A stretch of DNA of 64,000 bases from Haemonchus contortus (Eukaryota; Nematoda; Chromadorea; Rhabditida; Trichostrongylidae): contig LS997563.1 of the NCBI GenBank assembly GCA_000469685.2, positions 44,628,651-44,692,650 of the forward strand, read 5' to 3'. Positions 49,801 through 59,938 of the stretch are shown in pieces. The notes below the pieces were generated by a model, which was not told where the DNA came from, ran no database searches, and saw only the letters and a list, made by a program, of their open reading frames with translations. Position numbers and translations under genes: made by a program. The number at the start of each line of letters is the position of its first letter. Position 1 is the first letter of the stretch.

Positions 49801-50825
49801 TTCTCCTTCTACCCTCGCCTATGTTATCCATCCCTTTGACGCTTACATCCGCCGTCAATTCCCGTCTCCGTGCAAAAGATGAACCTTGGGACCATCAAAG
49901 CCTAGAAACCGTCGCAAGTTACTGCGTTCAGTAGTTTACACTGCACAGAATGCGTTCAAAAATTCACATGAAAATTAATTTCTGTATGAGAGTTACATAA
50001 CCCTAACCCTACCTTCACAATAATTTACTACTTGCTGTAGGAGAGAGGAACTGAGGCAACTCTCTGAGAATAATCACGCTTTGCGAAGAATTCGATTGCT
50101 CACCCAGCAAAAATTGTCGAATGAGTTTCCATAATTATATCGTTCCATTCCTCGGTCTACGGCTATCAACCACGCGTCGGCCATGGCTGGTTGGATTGTT
50201 GCGTATTTGGCGTCGTCCCCAAACAGGTAGGTACCATTGTAAATCAACTAAACATTAGCCCGTTAGCTTCAAAGGTTGAGTAGTTAAGTTTTAAGTTGGC
50301 AGGCGTGGACGATAGATTATGGCCAGATGGTTTGGATGGCCAGCTACAACAGAATTAATTGGTTCCTTCTCCGAAGGTGTTCCCTCCTGCTAACCTCTTG
50401 ATATTATTTTTTTTCTTCCGGCAGCTAGAGTAGGCTTTTCAACCTCTCAACGGCCAGCCCAGCTTCCCCATTCGATACCTCCTGAGGGGACAATGGGGGC
50501 CGAGCTTCTCATACCTATTGGCCATATCGAAATCTGAATGACTGGCCGACTGCAATCCGTTTTTTCACTTGATGCTCCATGAAAACCGATGATAAGTGTT
50601 AGGTCCCGAAGAGATAGCCCGTGAATTTTATTCTCAACAGAAGCCTTTAATTCTATGAATATTGCCATTCAAGTCGTTGAAACTAACCTGAATATTCTCC
50701 CGCACGAATCGAGTGTCATTGTCGTGTTTGGCATCAAATGATTCATGGGGATCGGTCGATTGCACAATTGAAACTGCGATGAGTAACAGGGAAATTGTAG
50801 CTATACAGGAGCCAATTTTTGCCAT
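46894..50825 (-). CDS. FRAG1/PGAP2-family membrane protein (GPI-anchor lipid remodelling family)
   Basis: Six phase-consistent exons on the minus strand: 50825-50688, 49019-48945, 48373-48184, 47747-47668, 47578-47461 and 47033-46894, giving 246 residues; human PGAP2 is close to 250. From the N-terminus: a hydrophobic helix (IGSCIATISLLLIAVSIV), a luminal stretch, NVTFPSLFRSS, VPMRVAVLLSLVHR, IEFLHLTGMSTMFTIH, SYLTGIALTIAM, NFVTYPFCDQM and ISEWLFVLMMLASYALDLVD. The order matches PGAP2: the LPS...R region, VENLALL...IHE, the C-containing loop, then the EY...NMAFH...WDF helix. PGAP2 works in the Golgi on fatty-acid remodelling of GPI anchors; the exact role of this divergent copy is inferred. 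Every intron is GT..AG. An acceptor at 50876-50878 gives 50 bases of leader before the ATG, in a frame that is also open, so the N-terminus could be longer. Intron 1 contains an opposite-strand gene and intron 2 a SINE. Confidence 0.7.
48544..48891. other. SINE insertion site with 13-base target duplication
   Basis: GGACGATCGAATA is perfectly repeated at 48544-48556 and 48879-48891, directly bracketing the SINE. A perfect duplication of this length is the signature of target-primed reverse transcription by a LINE enzyme and implies a fairly recent insertion. Confidence 0.9.
48557..48878 (-). repeat. tRNA-derived SINE, full length and young
   Basis: Minus-strand copy with intact A box (TGGTGTAGTGG) and B box (GGTTCGAATCC), full body and a TTTATCCTTTTATCCTTT tail. 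The head is tandemly duplicated: GGGTGGAGGTGGTGTAGTAG precedes a second GGGTGGAGGTGGTGTAGTGG. It lies in an intron of the FRAG1-like gene, in the same orientation as the transcript. Confidence 0.92.
49278..50134 (+). CDS. Small membrane-anchored coiled-coil protein, unknown family
   Basis: Three phase-consistent exons: about 49278-49448, 49528-49636 and 50041-50134 (TAA). The first could begin at 49278 after GGTAG; its true 5' end and start codon are not found. The product has an acidic lead (RMRPENEEEWGV), one membrane helix (SYTMCIIAYVWVLMRI), a strongly basic stretch (KGSRQRKEKQRKKEWEK) and a charged, probably helical tail (EELRQLSENNHALRRIRLL). Acceptors CTTTTTCAG and TTGCTGTAG are good; the donor after exon 2 is GTGTGG, which is weak, and if it is not used the frame stops at 49647. 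The gene lies wholly inside intron 1 of the opposite-strand FRAG1-like gene. I do not recognise the family. Confidence 0.5.
50138..50687. other. Remainder of FRAG1-like intron 1
   Basis: A minus-strand frame (50447-50668) continues beyond the first coding exon, but it is not in phase with the strong donor at 50687 and looks like read-through. Nothing else was recognised. Confidence 0.45.
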
Positions 50826-51035
50826 GCTAACGTCGAGTGAATAGCCCGCTGAGATATCTACTGGCGAAAACGGCTCTGAAAAAGAAATATCCCTCGACAT
50901 AAAAAATTCATTGCAAACGAAAAAACACCATTAATATGGACTATAAACTTTGATACCCTGTCTCGACCCAATTATTGATATGTATCACTGACTATTCGGG
51001 AACCAGAACCATTTCTGCAGCACCTATTTAGCGGA

Positions 51036-51279
51036 GGGCGGAGATGGTGTCGTGACAAGTGGCGCACTATCTCAATCGCACGGTCAGGGGTTCGAATTCC
51101 AGATCAATGCACGCCCAGGTCGTTCGTTCCTCCGGGGTCGGTCAATTTGTACCAGACTCGTCTGGAAAGATAAAAGCACTGGCTTTTACGTCGACTGGCC
51201 ATCACAATTCATTGTATAGGCCACATACGCATTCAAGACGCCACCACGATTCTGAATGGAAGTCGAATGCGGGGTGCAT
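51036..51279 (+). repeat. tRNA-derived SINE interrupted by an LTR-like insertion
   Basis: The head is GGGCGGAGATGGTGTCGTGA, with a changed A box, and the B box is GGTTCGAATTCC. The body runs intact to GAAGTCGAATGCGGGGTGCAT, where the family consensus breaks off and an LTR-like sequence begins. A possible tail resumes near 51623 (GTTGAT... then CTTTTATCC). Confidence 0.8.
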
Positions 51280-51622
51280 TGTTACGGATGTTACGGTAGG
51301 TCGCCTTCGTGACCTACTCTCTCATTTGGCGGGAATCCTCACCTAGGGCGGGAGCTCCCTCCTATAAATAGCTCCCCCCCACCATTTGTGGTTACCAGTT
51401 AGTTAGCTAGTCAGTTAGTTAGGGGAGTTATTCTCCTCCTCTCGCTATTTTTTCTTCCCTTTTTGTGCTCGTTTTTCTTTTTCCGGATTTAATAAACTCC
51501 TGTTTCCTCACACTTTTTCCTGCCCTCCAGGGAAATCGTATAATTCAGGGATTCCTTCCCCGTGAGTCGGAAACTACTAGCAGTTTCCGGCTTAAACCCT
51601 GCCTGGTTCCGAGCTCGCTCGT
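51280..51622 (+). mobile_element. LTR-like sequence (solo or partial LTR)
   Basis: It starts with TGTTACGGATGTTACGG; TGTTACG is a common 5' end of Ty3/gypsy-type LTRs. A TATA box (TATAAATA, 51363-51370) and an AATAAA (51491-51496) follow at LTR-like spacing, with a TTAGTTAG-rich stretch between. No matching CA-ended 3' border or 5-base target duplication was found, so the right edge (taken where SINE-like sequence seems to resume) is approximate. No internal retrotransposon coding follows. Confidence 0.4.
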
Positions 51623-51659
51623 TGATACCTCTACACTTTTATCCTTTACTCAGTCGATT

Positions 51660-52935
51660 TGAGGAATAATCTTACTTTCAGCTATACGCTCGGGCCGAAA
51701 AAATGCTTCTACTATCGAGACTGTACGAGCCTTGCCCATGGCACGAACTTCTTCGGAAGGATCCTATCAGCTGAAAAAGAGTAGAGATTAAAACCAAACT
51801 TCAAGCGCATTCAGGTGCGTCTCAAGGTCTAATATATGAGAATCATTACGAAGAATATACGCATAGATACATGTATTGAAATTCAGAATAAGAATCGCAC
51901 TTCGATAGGCAGAATTATCCGATAAGACGGAGCGACGAGAATGGAAAGAAATAAGATAGGATTCCCCAATCAGTAAGTTTGTTCTATTCTCGGATGCGTA
52001 TATCTTTCATGCCCCACTTAACCATTTAGCTTGATAGAACCAGTTTGGCGCCAGATCTGTCGACTTTAGAAAGCCAACCAACTCGGTAACAGTATTTATT
52101 TGTTCAACAGCTCAAACGAACAGCACATTTTAGAGGGACATCTTAATCCGCGACCGAAAGACTTTATTTGTGAAAAGCACTGATGGAACCTACTGTCAGT
52201 TCAAACTAAGTGGGGTTCGCCTTCAAATAGGATTCAGTTGTTTGTTGGAGGAGCAACCCCACACAGGAAGGCCTAATGGTAAGATGAGAGAGATTTTCCT
52301 CAGAAGTAAAAAGAACGATTAAGTAGTGTTTAAGGGCACTGAAGAGCAACGCTGCACTCTCAATCCACAATCTGAGGTAGGCCATGTCTAGGCACGGACG
52401 AAAAAACTTCTAGTTCCAAGGTTCTCGGAACCCACCCTTAAGGTTACTCTCATTCAGAAAATGTAAGGAATGGAAACAAGGATGATTTTCTTTTTAAACA
52501 GTCAAAAGACTTTCTATTCACACTAATCGTATAGGGTGAACAAATTTGTGAAATGCTGTCATAATGTTGGGGTTGTGTAGTTGTTTCAATCCGTCCTGGG
52601 TTGTACTAGGTTTTTGTTTTAATGAGTTTCTTATTGCACCGAAACGAAAACTTTGGGCTGCCTAAGTTCAAATTCGGATGAACGGGGAATGACTTCTACC
52701 CTAACATGACCCCAAATGAAATAACAGTGAGAATTTCGTAATTTTTGGGATGCTCCAATAACTTATGGTTAGGTATGTCTATAAAGTACAGATCTAATAT
52801 GGTCAAACATCTGCATATAGGCGATAGCTTTTCAGGCAACAATTAGCTCCTAAATTTTGCACTCTCAAAAAATGTAGAGACCTTCTTTATTGTTTTTAGC
52901 AAACTCTATGTTTATTTGAAGTGTTTGAAATTGAA
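51660..52935. other. Intergenic, nothing recognised
   Basis: AT-rich sequence with no frame longer than about 50 codons and no recognised repeat or splice-bounded exon. Confidence 0.5.
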
Positions 52936-53235
52936 GGGCGGAGGTGGTGTAGTGGCAAGTGGCGCACTATATCACACAAACGGTCAGGGGTTCGAATCCC
53001 GGATTGATGCCCGCCCAAGCCAACCAAGCCTTCCATCCCTCCGGGTCGATAAATTGGTACCAGTCTTGTCTGGGAGGATAAAAGCACTGACTTTACATCG
53101 GATGGTCAGCGCAAGTCATTGTATACGCCACATACGCACTCATTACGCCACTACGATTCTGAATGGAAGTCGAGTGCGGGGTCGCATCCCTCAGACGGGA
53201 TTGATCAACGCCAAAAACTTTATCCTTTGCCTTAT
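52936..53235 (+). repeat. tRNA-derived SINE, full length, intact promoter boxes
   Basis: The head is GGGCGGAGGTGGTGTAGTGG and both A box (TGGTGTAGTGG) and B box (GGTTCGAATCC) are perfect. The tRNA-like part ends GATGCCCGCC, able to pair with the GGCGG of the head. The body ends GCCAAAAACTTTATCCTTT. This and the copy at 48557-48878 are the best templates for a family consensus. Confidence 0.9.
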
Positions 53236-53395
53236 TCTTTATTTGAAATGGTTTTTAGTGATTTTGTTTGCTGGTTTCTGTTGTTACTGCTCATAAGCGT
53301 TTTTGTGTAATAAACAATTAGATAAATAAATAAATGGATAAATAAAAAGATATAATAAAAATATGAAAATATATTCTCCCCTATAAAATCGAAAA

Positions 53396-53836
53396 GCTGA
53401 CCTTCTTCACTCACAATGATTACAGGCCCAACTGTGATCTTGAGCTTCTCTCTAGGGTACCTAAGAAAAACCTTCCCGCCGCAGTTGGCGTCGTCGTCTA
53501 TCTTTTGCTTCAAAAAATGCCAATTCTCTGACTTGTTACTTCTTAGTTATATCGTAGAGATGCGCTAAAACGTATTGGGATCGGTGCGTCAAGTAGGATA
53601 ACGATTCCGGAAAGGAAGTGCAGATTGCAGAGTGAATTCTTGACTTGACCTTTCGTTTGTGGGGTACATAAAAGTGGTTCAAAGCTCTCGTCTCCAAATA
53701 GACTTAAGTGAGAAAAAAAAGCTGAAGAACCAGAACATGTTTTATAGTGGAGCTCAGAAACATAGACATATGTATTTACAAAAAGGAAGCTCTGAATAAA
53801 CTGTGCGAAGATTCTCATTGGAACTGCAAGAATCAA
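53396..53836 (-). CDS. Exon candidates with FRAG1-like echoes
   Basis: A TTGATTCTTGCAG acceptor is followed on the minus strand (53826 down to 53543) by a frame opening VPMRIFAQFIQSF and, about 65 residues on, FLSGIVILL. The FRAG1-like gene nearby has VPMRVAVLLS and, at similar spacing, YLTGIALTIA. Between the two motifs the frame is not convincingly hydrophobic. A further frame at 53396-53513 (contains REKLKITVGPVII, then a GTGAGT donor) lies downstream. This may be a diverged or decayed second family member; the resemblance rests on two short motifs and could be chance. Confidence 0.25.
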
Positions 53837-53925
53837 CGTAGCTAAATACCGTTGAAATTAAATGTAAACGGTAGTGGAAACTCTCGATGAATTTCTGTCA
53901 GAAAGTACGACGTATGAGTAGGAAG

Positions 53926-53957
53926 TACGAGTATGATAGGATACGAGTATGATAGGA
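53926..53957. repeat. 16-base tandem duplication
   Basis: TACGAGTATGATAGGA occurs twice in immediate succession. Confidence 0.9.
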
Positions 53958-54345
53958 TTGTCCAAGACAAGTAAGTAAATCAATAGCGTTGATGAAGGCT
54001 ACGGAGAATAGAATCGAACCCAAACAATCTGACGCCTGTAGCGGACATGACCCATTTGGAAGCATCAGACATGTTGTCAACATCAGATTTCGTATCATCC
54101 TCTCAGTCGTCCTTCCAATTCAGATCAATAGTATAGTTAACAGAGTAGGATAAAGAGTATAGGTAACACAGAACATTAATCGAATCCTCTCAACCTCATG
54201 AAATAACAACTAATTGAGGATAGGGGTCTCAAAAATCTCGAAAACGACCAAGTTCACGAGGAAGGAATTCAAAAGTGAATTTTGCCCAGTGAGTTGTAAA
54301 CTCCTCCTACTCGCCGACGAGTTCTATCCTTTTGTAACACTGAAG

Positions 54346-54796
54346 GTTAAGAAACCTTCAAGTGTTCACCGAATTGAGCAACCTACCCCAGAAAGAACGG
54401 AGCTTGGTTCACCTAGGCTAGGGCCGGTCCGGGATCGTCCTCAGCGTAGGAGGCAAAATAATGAAAGTGCGACGCGTAAGGAAAAAAAGGTTTGTAACAA
54501 CGATAAACGTTTTCAAAAGATGTGCCGAGAAGATTCACAATAAGTGGATCTCGGCTGGTTTCGGTGGTTTTCAGCGACGCTATTCTCTTATTGTTATTCC
54601 AGAAACCGGTTAGAAACGATTAGTTAGTAAGTCAGGTTGCCTATGCGATCACTGTAATTAGAGCGCTTCTCTGAGAGATTCAAGCCAGCCGGAATCTCCC
54701 AGTAAAATTTATTGTCCTGGTTTTTCTGATTGATATTCATGTTGTTGTTAAACAGCTATATTCCAGCTCCTATGGACATTCTCATAACAATGGGAG
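54346..54796 (+). CDS. Candidate exon pair, basic low-complexity protein
   Basis: First exon 54346-54489: follows CACTGAAG, 48 open codons ending at AAAAAG/GTTTGT, Arg/Pro/Ser rich (LGPVRDRPQRRRQNNESATR). Second exon 54756-54796: follows GTTAAACAG and in phase reads YSSSYGHSHNNG to a GGGAG/GTACCT donor. Another frame stays open over the second region to 54996 (about 88 codons from 54730), so the reading is ambiguous. No domain recognised and no further exons found. Confidence 0.3.
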
Positions 54797-54996
54797 GTAC
54801 CTACGAGACTGCTTACTTCACCCCTTTTTTTCACCAAGAAACCCATACCCTCATAGGACCGAAAGGGCAACAAAAGCTTATGCAATACTTGTTTCCAAGT
54901 AACAGTAAAGCTCAAATAGAGAAGGATTTCCTTTTGCCCCTACTAGGTCAACTGTTCATGGAGAAAGCCCAGCGTGGGACGAGAGAAACTCGTTAA

Positions 54997-56814
54997 GTTA
55001 CCGTTAATAGCAGGGCACCCATAAAACCACTTCTTGGAGCATTTCGATGGTTCCAGTGGTTTTGTTTCGTAGAGGAATCCATTGAAGTCCGAGCGTAAGT
55101 GATCTTTCTTCAACAAAAAAGTTGTCATGGTTCGATCCGGTACAGAAGGCAGGAGATACAAGGAAAGGCACTGACGTTGATATGAAGAAGGGTAAAGAAA
55201 GAGTAGGCTGGTGCTTCTCTTCTTGAATGTTGGTAGTGGGAACTGATACTTCTCCATGAGTATAAGCCTTGGGTCAAGGTTCCGACTCACATCGCCTTTT
55301 CTGGCTGAAGTTCCTAGCCCTTCAAAAGTTCTCAACAACTATCAGGAGTTCCCTGAAGATTGTTCGATTCGCACATCGAATGTGACTCACTAGTAGGAGT
55401 AGTCTACTTCAAGTATCTCTAGAACTCCGAATGGAAGTTTAGCAAAGGTACACATTTTCCTTTTGCAGCGCAGAACGATTTTGTGGCCTCTGGTTCACCA
55501 TAGGGGGAAAAATCATGGATTAACATCAGAAGGAAAAAAGAAAACAATTTAAAAATGAAATAATCCAACATCAATACCGGGATGAAAATGCGAGGGGTCA
55601 TTAAAAACAGGCAACCTACGGGGAATATATTCTGCAAATAAAAAACCACGTGAATCTATATAGCCATCTGTGACTCGATGTAGCAGAGATGAGAGATGTG
55701 AACGGATGATGACAGATATCCACATTGAGAAGATATCGTGAATATCAAAAACAGGATGATGCTATTCAGAAAGCAATGCGCTAATTCAATCCGGTTATAC
55801 ATGATAACTAGCCGAGAAACCAATTATTCAGCGCCTAGGAACAATTCTGAAAATCTAGGAGCATTTGGTATGCTTTGCCGATTGTGGATTGAAAAGATTT
55901 GAATGAGGCTGAGGCAGGACTTTCCATCTGAAGTCTGGTCTTGAGAGTGCTAGTGAGTGAACTCTTTCTTATTACAAATCAAACTGAATAATGCTCAGAA
56001 TTGTATGAGTAGCTTCCAGGGCTGCTGCATTAATGAGGGCAACCCAAGTGAATAACTAGAAAACTCGGACAATAGGCTTGTCCGAGAAGAATGGTAGAAC
56101 GGTAGATGATTATATAGAATTCTTCATTGGACATGTTAGCAGTGAATGAATCGATGGACCGAGTTCTGACAATGTAGAAGGAAACTAAATAATCCCTATA
56201 CTTTCTGATTTTTCAAAAATTAGATCATGTATAGACTTTTGTGTTAAAAATGAGGTTTTGCTGTGGAATGTCCGTGAAAATATTGGAAAACAAGGCGGTT
56301 AATCCGCTCAGAAGAGAAAAAGGCCGTGTCCGACCCGAACTGGGCTGAGATTTCCACCTGAATAGGATTTAGACTTGTCTCTACGTCACATTTTCCACTT
56401 ATTTAATCGCAGAGGAGAAAAAAGTAGTTGAAGAACACAGGTTAGAAGACCAGCGAATGAGAACGAGAACTTCTGAAGTGCCTCGAATTCGATAGTGATT
56501 TACAGTCATGACACTCATAACGGCTAAGAGAAAGCTGAAAGCTGGCGGTCATAAAGTTTTTTGCTGATCGGTCGGTTCACGTCACTGGAAGACGAAGAGT
56601 CGTGAAATTTCTTCATCTTCACTACCGGATGCAGAAAACTCGTTTGGCAGAAAAATTCTGGATGTCTGCGTTTTTGTTTTCTAGCGTCTCAACATGGATG
56701 AGATGAATGGGTGCCCAAATTATCGTCTTTCACTCGACGTGGAAACGTGTCGACAGTCTGCGTGAGTGCTTGAAGCTCTAGAAGCCTTTTTTCTTTCACT
56801 AGCACACCCATTTT
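54997..56814. other. Intergenic, nothing recognised
   Basis: A 131-codon minus-strand frame at 54943-55338 and another at 55419-55649 are present but have no domain, signal or good splice context. No repeat was recognised. Confidence 0.45.
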
Positions 56815-57065
56815 CCGTTGAGGATGCGCACGTGCACTTGACTTCCATTCAGAATCGTGTTGGTAACTGAATGCGTATGTGGCCTATACAATGACTTGCG
56901 GTGGCCAGCCTATGTCAGTGCTTGTATCTTCCTACTCGAGTCCGGTACCAGTTGACCCGGAGAGCGACCCGGATGGCTGAAAGGTTCAGGCTCAAAGGGC
57001 CTAGACAAGAATCGTCCGGAGTTCGTTCCCCGACCGGATGCGTGAGAGTGAGCCCCTCGCCCAAC
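56815..57065 (-). repeat. Degenerate SINE copy
   Basis: The body blocks are clear on the minus strand (complements of TGACTTCCATTCAGAATCG, GCGTATGTGGCCTATACAAT and GACTTGCGGTGGCCAGCC), but the tRNA-like half is strongly diverged and no intact A or B box remains. Confidence 0.75.
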
Positions 57066-59276
57066 CAAGGTTCACCTTTAGCTATTCACACAAGAAGTGC
57101 AGATCAGCGGATCAGATAATATAAGTGCGGGCGAAAACTGTGAATGAAAGAGTATCGAGTGACCCGTTGACGAAAAAAAAATGAATAAAAATTCAGCGCA
57201 GTCAAACGGGTCAAGGCACTCGCTAGTGCTGTAGAGATTGAACGCAATCTGTGGTTATCGTCTTGCGAGACTGAGCTCTACAAGAGCAAAGGCGAAGAAA
57301 TTTTGCTAAATTAGGATTCTGGTGGACATTACATCGGGTTGTTCGAAAGCATTCAGAGGGCGAGAGCCTGTCTGCGCAGCAAATAGCAGCTATCGCAACT
57401 TTCGCAGTGAAAAAAGGTTGAAGTCATGTTCGAAACTAGGCGTTGTTTCTGCCCGTAACTCACCATCGTTGTATCCACCCCACTTACGCGGCCTTGTTTG
57501 AGAAATAAGGAGCTCACTTTGATCGGGAATCGCTTGCCCAGATGACAGGGGAACTATAATACATGGGCGAAAAAAAAAGAAAAACGGACAAATCATTGAT
57601 AGTATTCAACTGTTTCAACGCACTCATTGCTTTGTCAGCTAAGCCGTACTTGAATAGGAAGTTTCAACCTGGACACTAAAAAGGCAAGCGCTGCTGCTTC
57701 CTAAAAGCCTAATTTAATTGAATTTGATATCTCAACCTTGTCAGACCCAACCTGTCTTTGCCTCTATCAATGATTGAAGGTTGTGGGGTTGCAAGATTTG
57801 ATACTATTTGAATCTAACTAGTGTTAATAATTCCCGCTCTTTCCTGCGATTCGATCTGATGACATAATTGCGGATTTATTAAAATAGGTTACTTAATTGA
57901 ACCTGAGTGCGTTTGCAAAAATAAAGTTTCTTTCCTACTCTCTCCTCCCCCACCCCACCCCCCCCCCTCAATCTCCCCTTCCGAACTTTAGGATGTGACC
58001 TGCTCGCCTACTTCATGCAGTGGATTAACAGTAACAACAGCAACATAGCCACAGCCACATTGCGGTTGTTAAAACGACTATTTCGGTCTAAAGAAGTACC
58101 ATTTCCCATTGAGCCGCCTATGTGGAATGTACACGGCCTGTTACACTTCTCGAGAAAACTTTTTCCTAAGAACTTGTGTAGGCTTTTCTTTTTCATAACT
58201 CCTGATAAGCAATATTTAGCATCGTGTGTAAATGTTTAATCTCCGTAAAACATTACAGCTCCCTCTAATGCTTCTCTGGATATCGCTTGGAAGTTTGCAT
58301 TGGAAGCGAATCTCTGAATCTCAAGTTGAGTGCAAACGGCAAGCCTGTGCCGCTATAGCTTGATATTCGTTGGAAAAACAAACCCTGAACTGCCCTGCGA
58401 GACCCTGAAGGCTTGGTTCCACGGGGTGAAGGTGAGCATGCAATAGACGTTAGAGAGAACATTCCGTACATGACAATTCTCAATTGTTAGGCAGAATGTC
58501 ATGTGATGTCAAAGTAGACTAGGTGTCTCCATTCATCTGCTTTCTGTGAAAGGTGCCTTCAGCTGCTCCGACGAACTCATCGGGCCTCTCGAGGATCACT
58601 CAACGCCACGCATCCCCACCCTCGCCTCCACCTTCGTTCATGTGATGCTGGGATCTACGTACAACGTTCGTACAGAGTTACTGTAATGGTTCCCACCTGA
58701 AACCACGAAGAGTCACTGAAATCAGTGCGATATTGCCCTTGTCTGTGGGAGAAACGACCCATTACTGCTGCTTAAACGAAATTGCGGAGATGTGCCACTG
58801 AGAACTTGTCAATAATGAATCGACGAGGTACTCATTTCCAGGCTTCTTCGCCTTTTCCATTTGTCCCAGATTATTCTCTGGATATTTAGAGCACCTTCAC
58901 AATTCCATGCTCTCTCTTCAAAGAATCGGAGATGGAATTCGATCCCTCGTTCATTTGTTGTCATGTTGATTCCTCCCCGAGACCACATGCTTTGCCAATA
59001 ACTCAACATTCTAAAAACATTCGTATCGTAAACAAATATGAAAGACAACGGCCAATAGAAAACAAATCTGCTACTAGTCACCATTCCAACTTGCAAACAC
59101 TAGGAGACAACAAGAAAACTTAAGAACTAATCAGAACACTTGTACAAGCTAAGGCATGCTTTTATCTGCATAGTCCTTTCCTGTACAAAACTTATCAGAA
59201 ACAGTTTTGATAGAAAGGTAATATTATTATTACAATCAATCTCAAGATCCTCATGGTTCTGAAGGAAATTCATTCA
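57066..59276. other. Gene-poor stretch
   Basis: A poly-C tract lies near 57958-57967. Frames noted: 58015-58239 plus (74 codons from ATG) and 58265-58483 minus; neither has a recognisable domain. No transposon ends were seen. Confidence 0.45.
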
Positions 59277-59534
59277 TTACACAATTAGCTCTATGAAGAT
59301 CAGGTAGCAAAGAAAAAAGGTGAGAAAAAGGATAAGAAATAAACTTCCACTCAACCCAGGCTGTTCCCTTCTGAGAACTGGTGTAGCTGGTAACTGTATT
59401 TTATTAACCTGAAAAGGGGGTGTAGTGGAATGGTGAGGTGTTGGCCTAGCACCAAACAAAGGGGCATCATTTGTGGCGTACAAGTGAGCATCGTCTAGAG
59501 AACAAATTATGTAATCAAAGCCAGCTTGAGCCAT
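59277..59534 (-). CDS. Candidate tail-anchored membrane protein
   Basis: ATG to TAA, 85 codons, with an in-frame TGA directly before the ATG, so the frame starts here unless it begins at an internal acceptor. The N-terminal half is polar with a Pro/Thr/His patch (RPTPHHSTTPPF), followed by RREQPGLSGS and a strong hydrophobic C-terminal helix (LFLILFLTFFLCYLIFIEL), the layout of a tail-anchored protein. A CCCCCTTTTCAG inside the frame could be an acceptor for an exon starting VNKIQLPATP. Family not recognised. It may belong with the frame just upstream at 59678-59938. Confidence 0.4.
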   Translation of the reverse strand: MAQAGFDYIICSLDDAHLYATNDAPLFGARPTPHHSTTPPFQVNKIQLPATPVLRREQPGLSGSLFLILFLTFFLCYLIFIELIV

Positions 59535-59551
59535 TCAAGAATTCTTCCGGT

Positions 59552-59668
59552 CAGGGCTCATAAACTGGCAAGAGGCCTGTCTGGGAGAATAAGTTTTAAA
59601 TAGGCCGATACAAGCAGTTCATTTTATAGGCTGAATACTCATATAGACATTAGAGGGGGTCTTCCGAA
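59552..59668 (+). repeat. SINE 3' fragment
   Basis: The order GTCAGGGCTC..., TGTCTGGGAGAATAAG, CAGTTCATTTTATAGGCTGA and ACTCATATAGACATTAGAGG follows the distal half of the SINE family with many changes. The tRNA-like half is not recognisable. Confidence 0.5.
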
Positions 59669-59677
59669 TCAGGGTGT

Positions 59678-59938
59678 TCACTGCAAAATGTTAGTTTCCC
59701 GTAACAAACTTAAAAGGCGTTTACACTTAGAAGCGAGAAGTTTTTCAATCCGTGAAGGTGTTTTCGATTTTTCAGCGAACACTTGGTGAAACACCCCGGT
59801 TTTCACAAGAGGTGGAGGTTTGAGAAACTGTACGGGAGGTATGTCAACGCCATCGACAGCATGATCGAACTTAGATTTATTCGTACGGTTCACTCGAATA
59901 TTGCTTTTTTTGAAAAATATTTCTTTCAAAACTTTCAA
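59678..59938 (-). CDS. Candidate exon, unknown protein
   Basis: The minus strand is open for 86 codons with protein-like content (FDHAVDGVDIPPVQFLKPPP, then KTPSRIEKLLASKCKRLLSL). It begins with TTG, so an upstream exon is likely. It points toward the tail-anchored frame at 59277-59534, with a SINE fragment between, and could be the soluble part of the same protein, but I found no phase-matched donor and acceptor pair to prove that. Confidence 0.35.
   Translation of the reverse strand: MKVLKEIFFKKSNIRVNRTNKSKFDHAVDGVDIPPVQFLKPPPLVKTGVFHQVFAEKSKTPSRIEKLLASKCKRLLSLLRETNILQ

Noticed and set aside
49999..50020. CCCTAACCCTA, telomere-like
   Set aside because: Only two copies, and nematode telomeres are TTAGGC; not a telomere or interstitial telomere array.
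52936..53012. tRNA-like sequence with perfect A and B boxes
   Set aside because: The arm pairing and anticodon stem are not those of a functional tRNA and the sequence is the head of a longer dispersed repeat.
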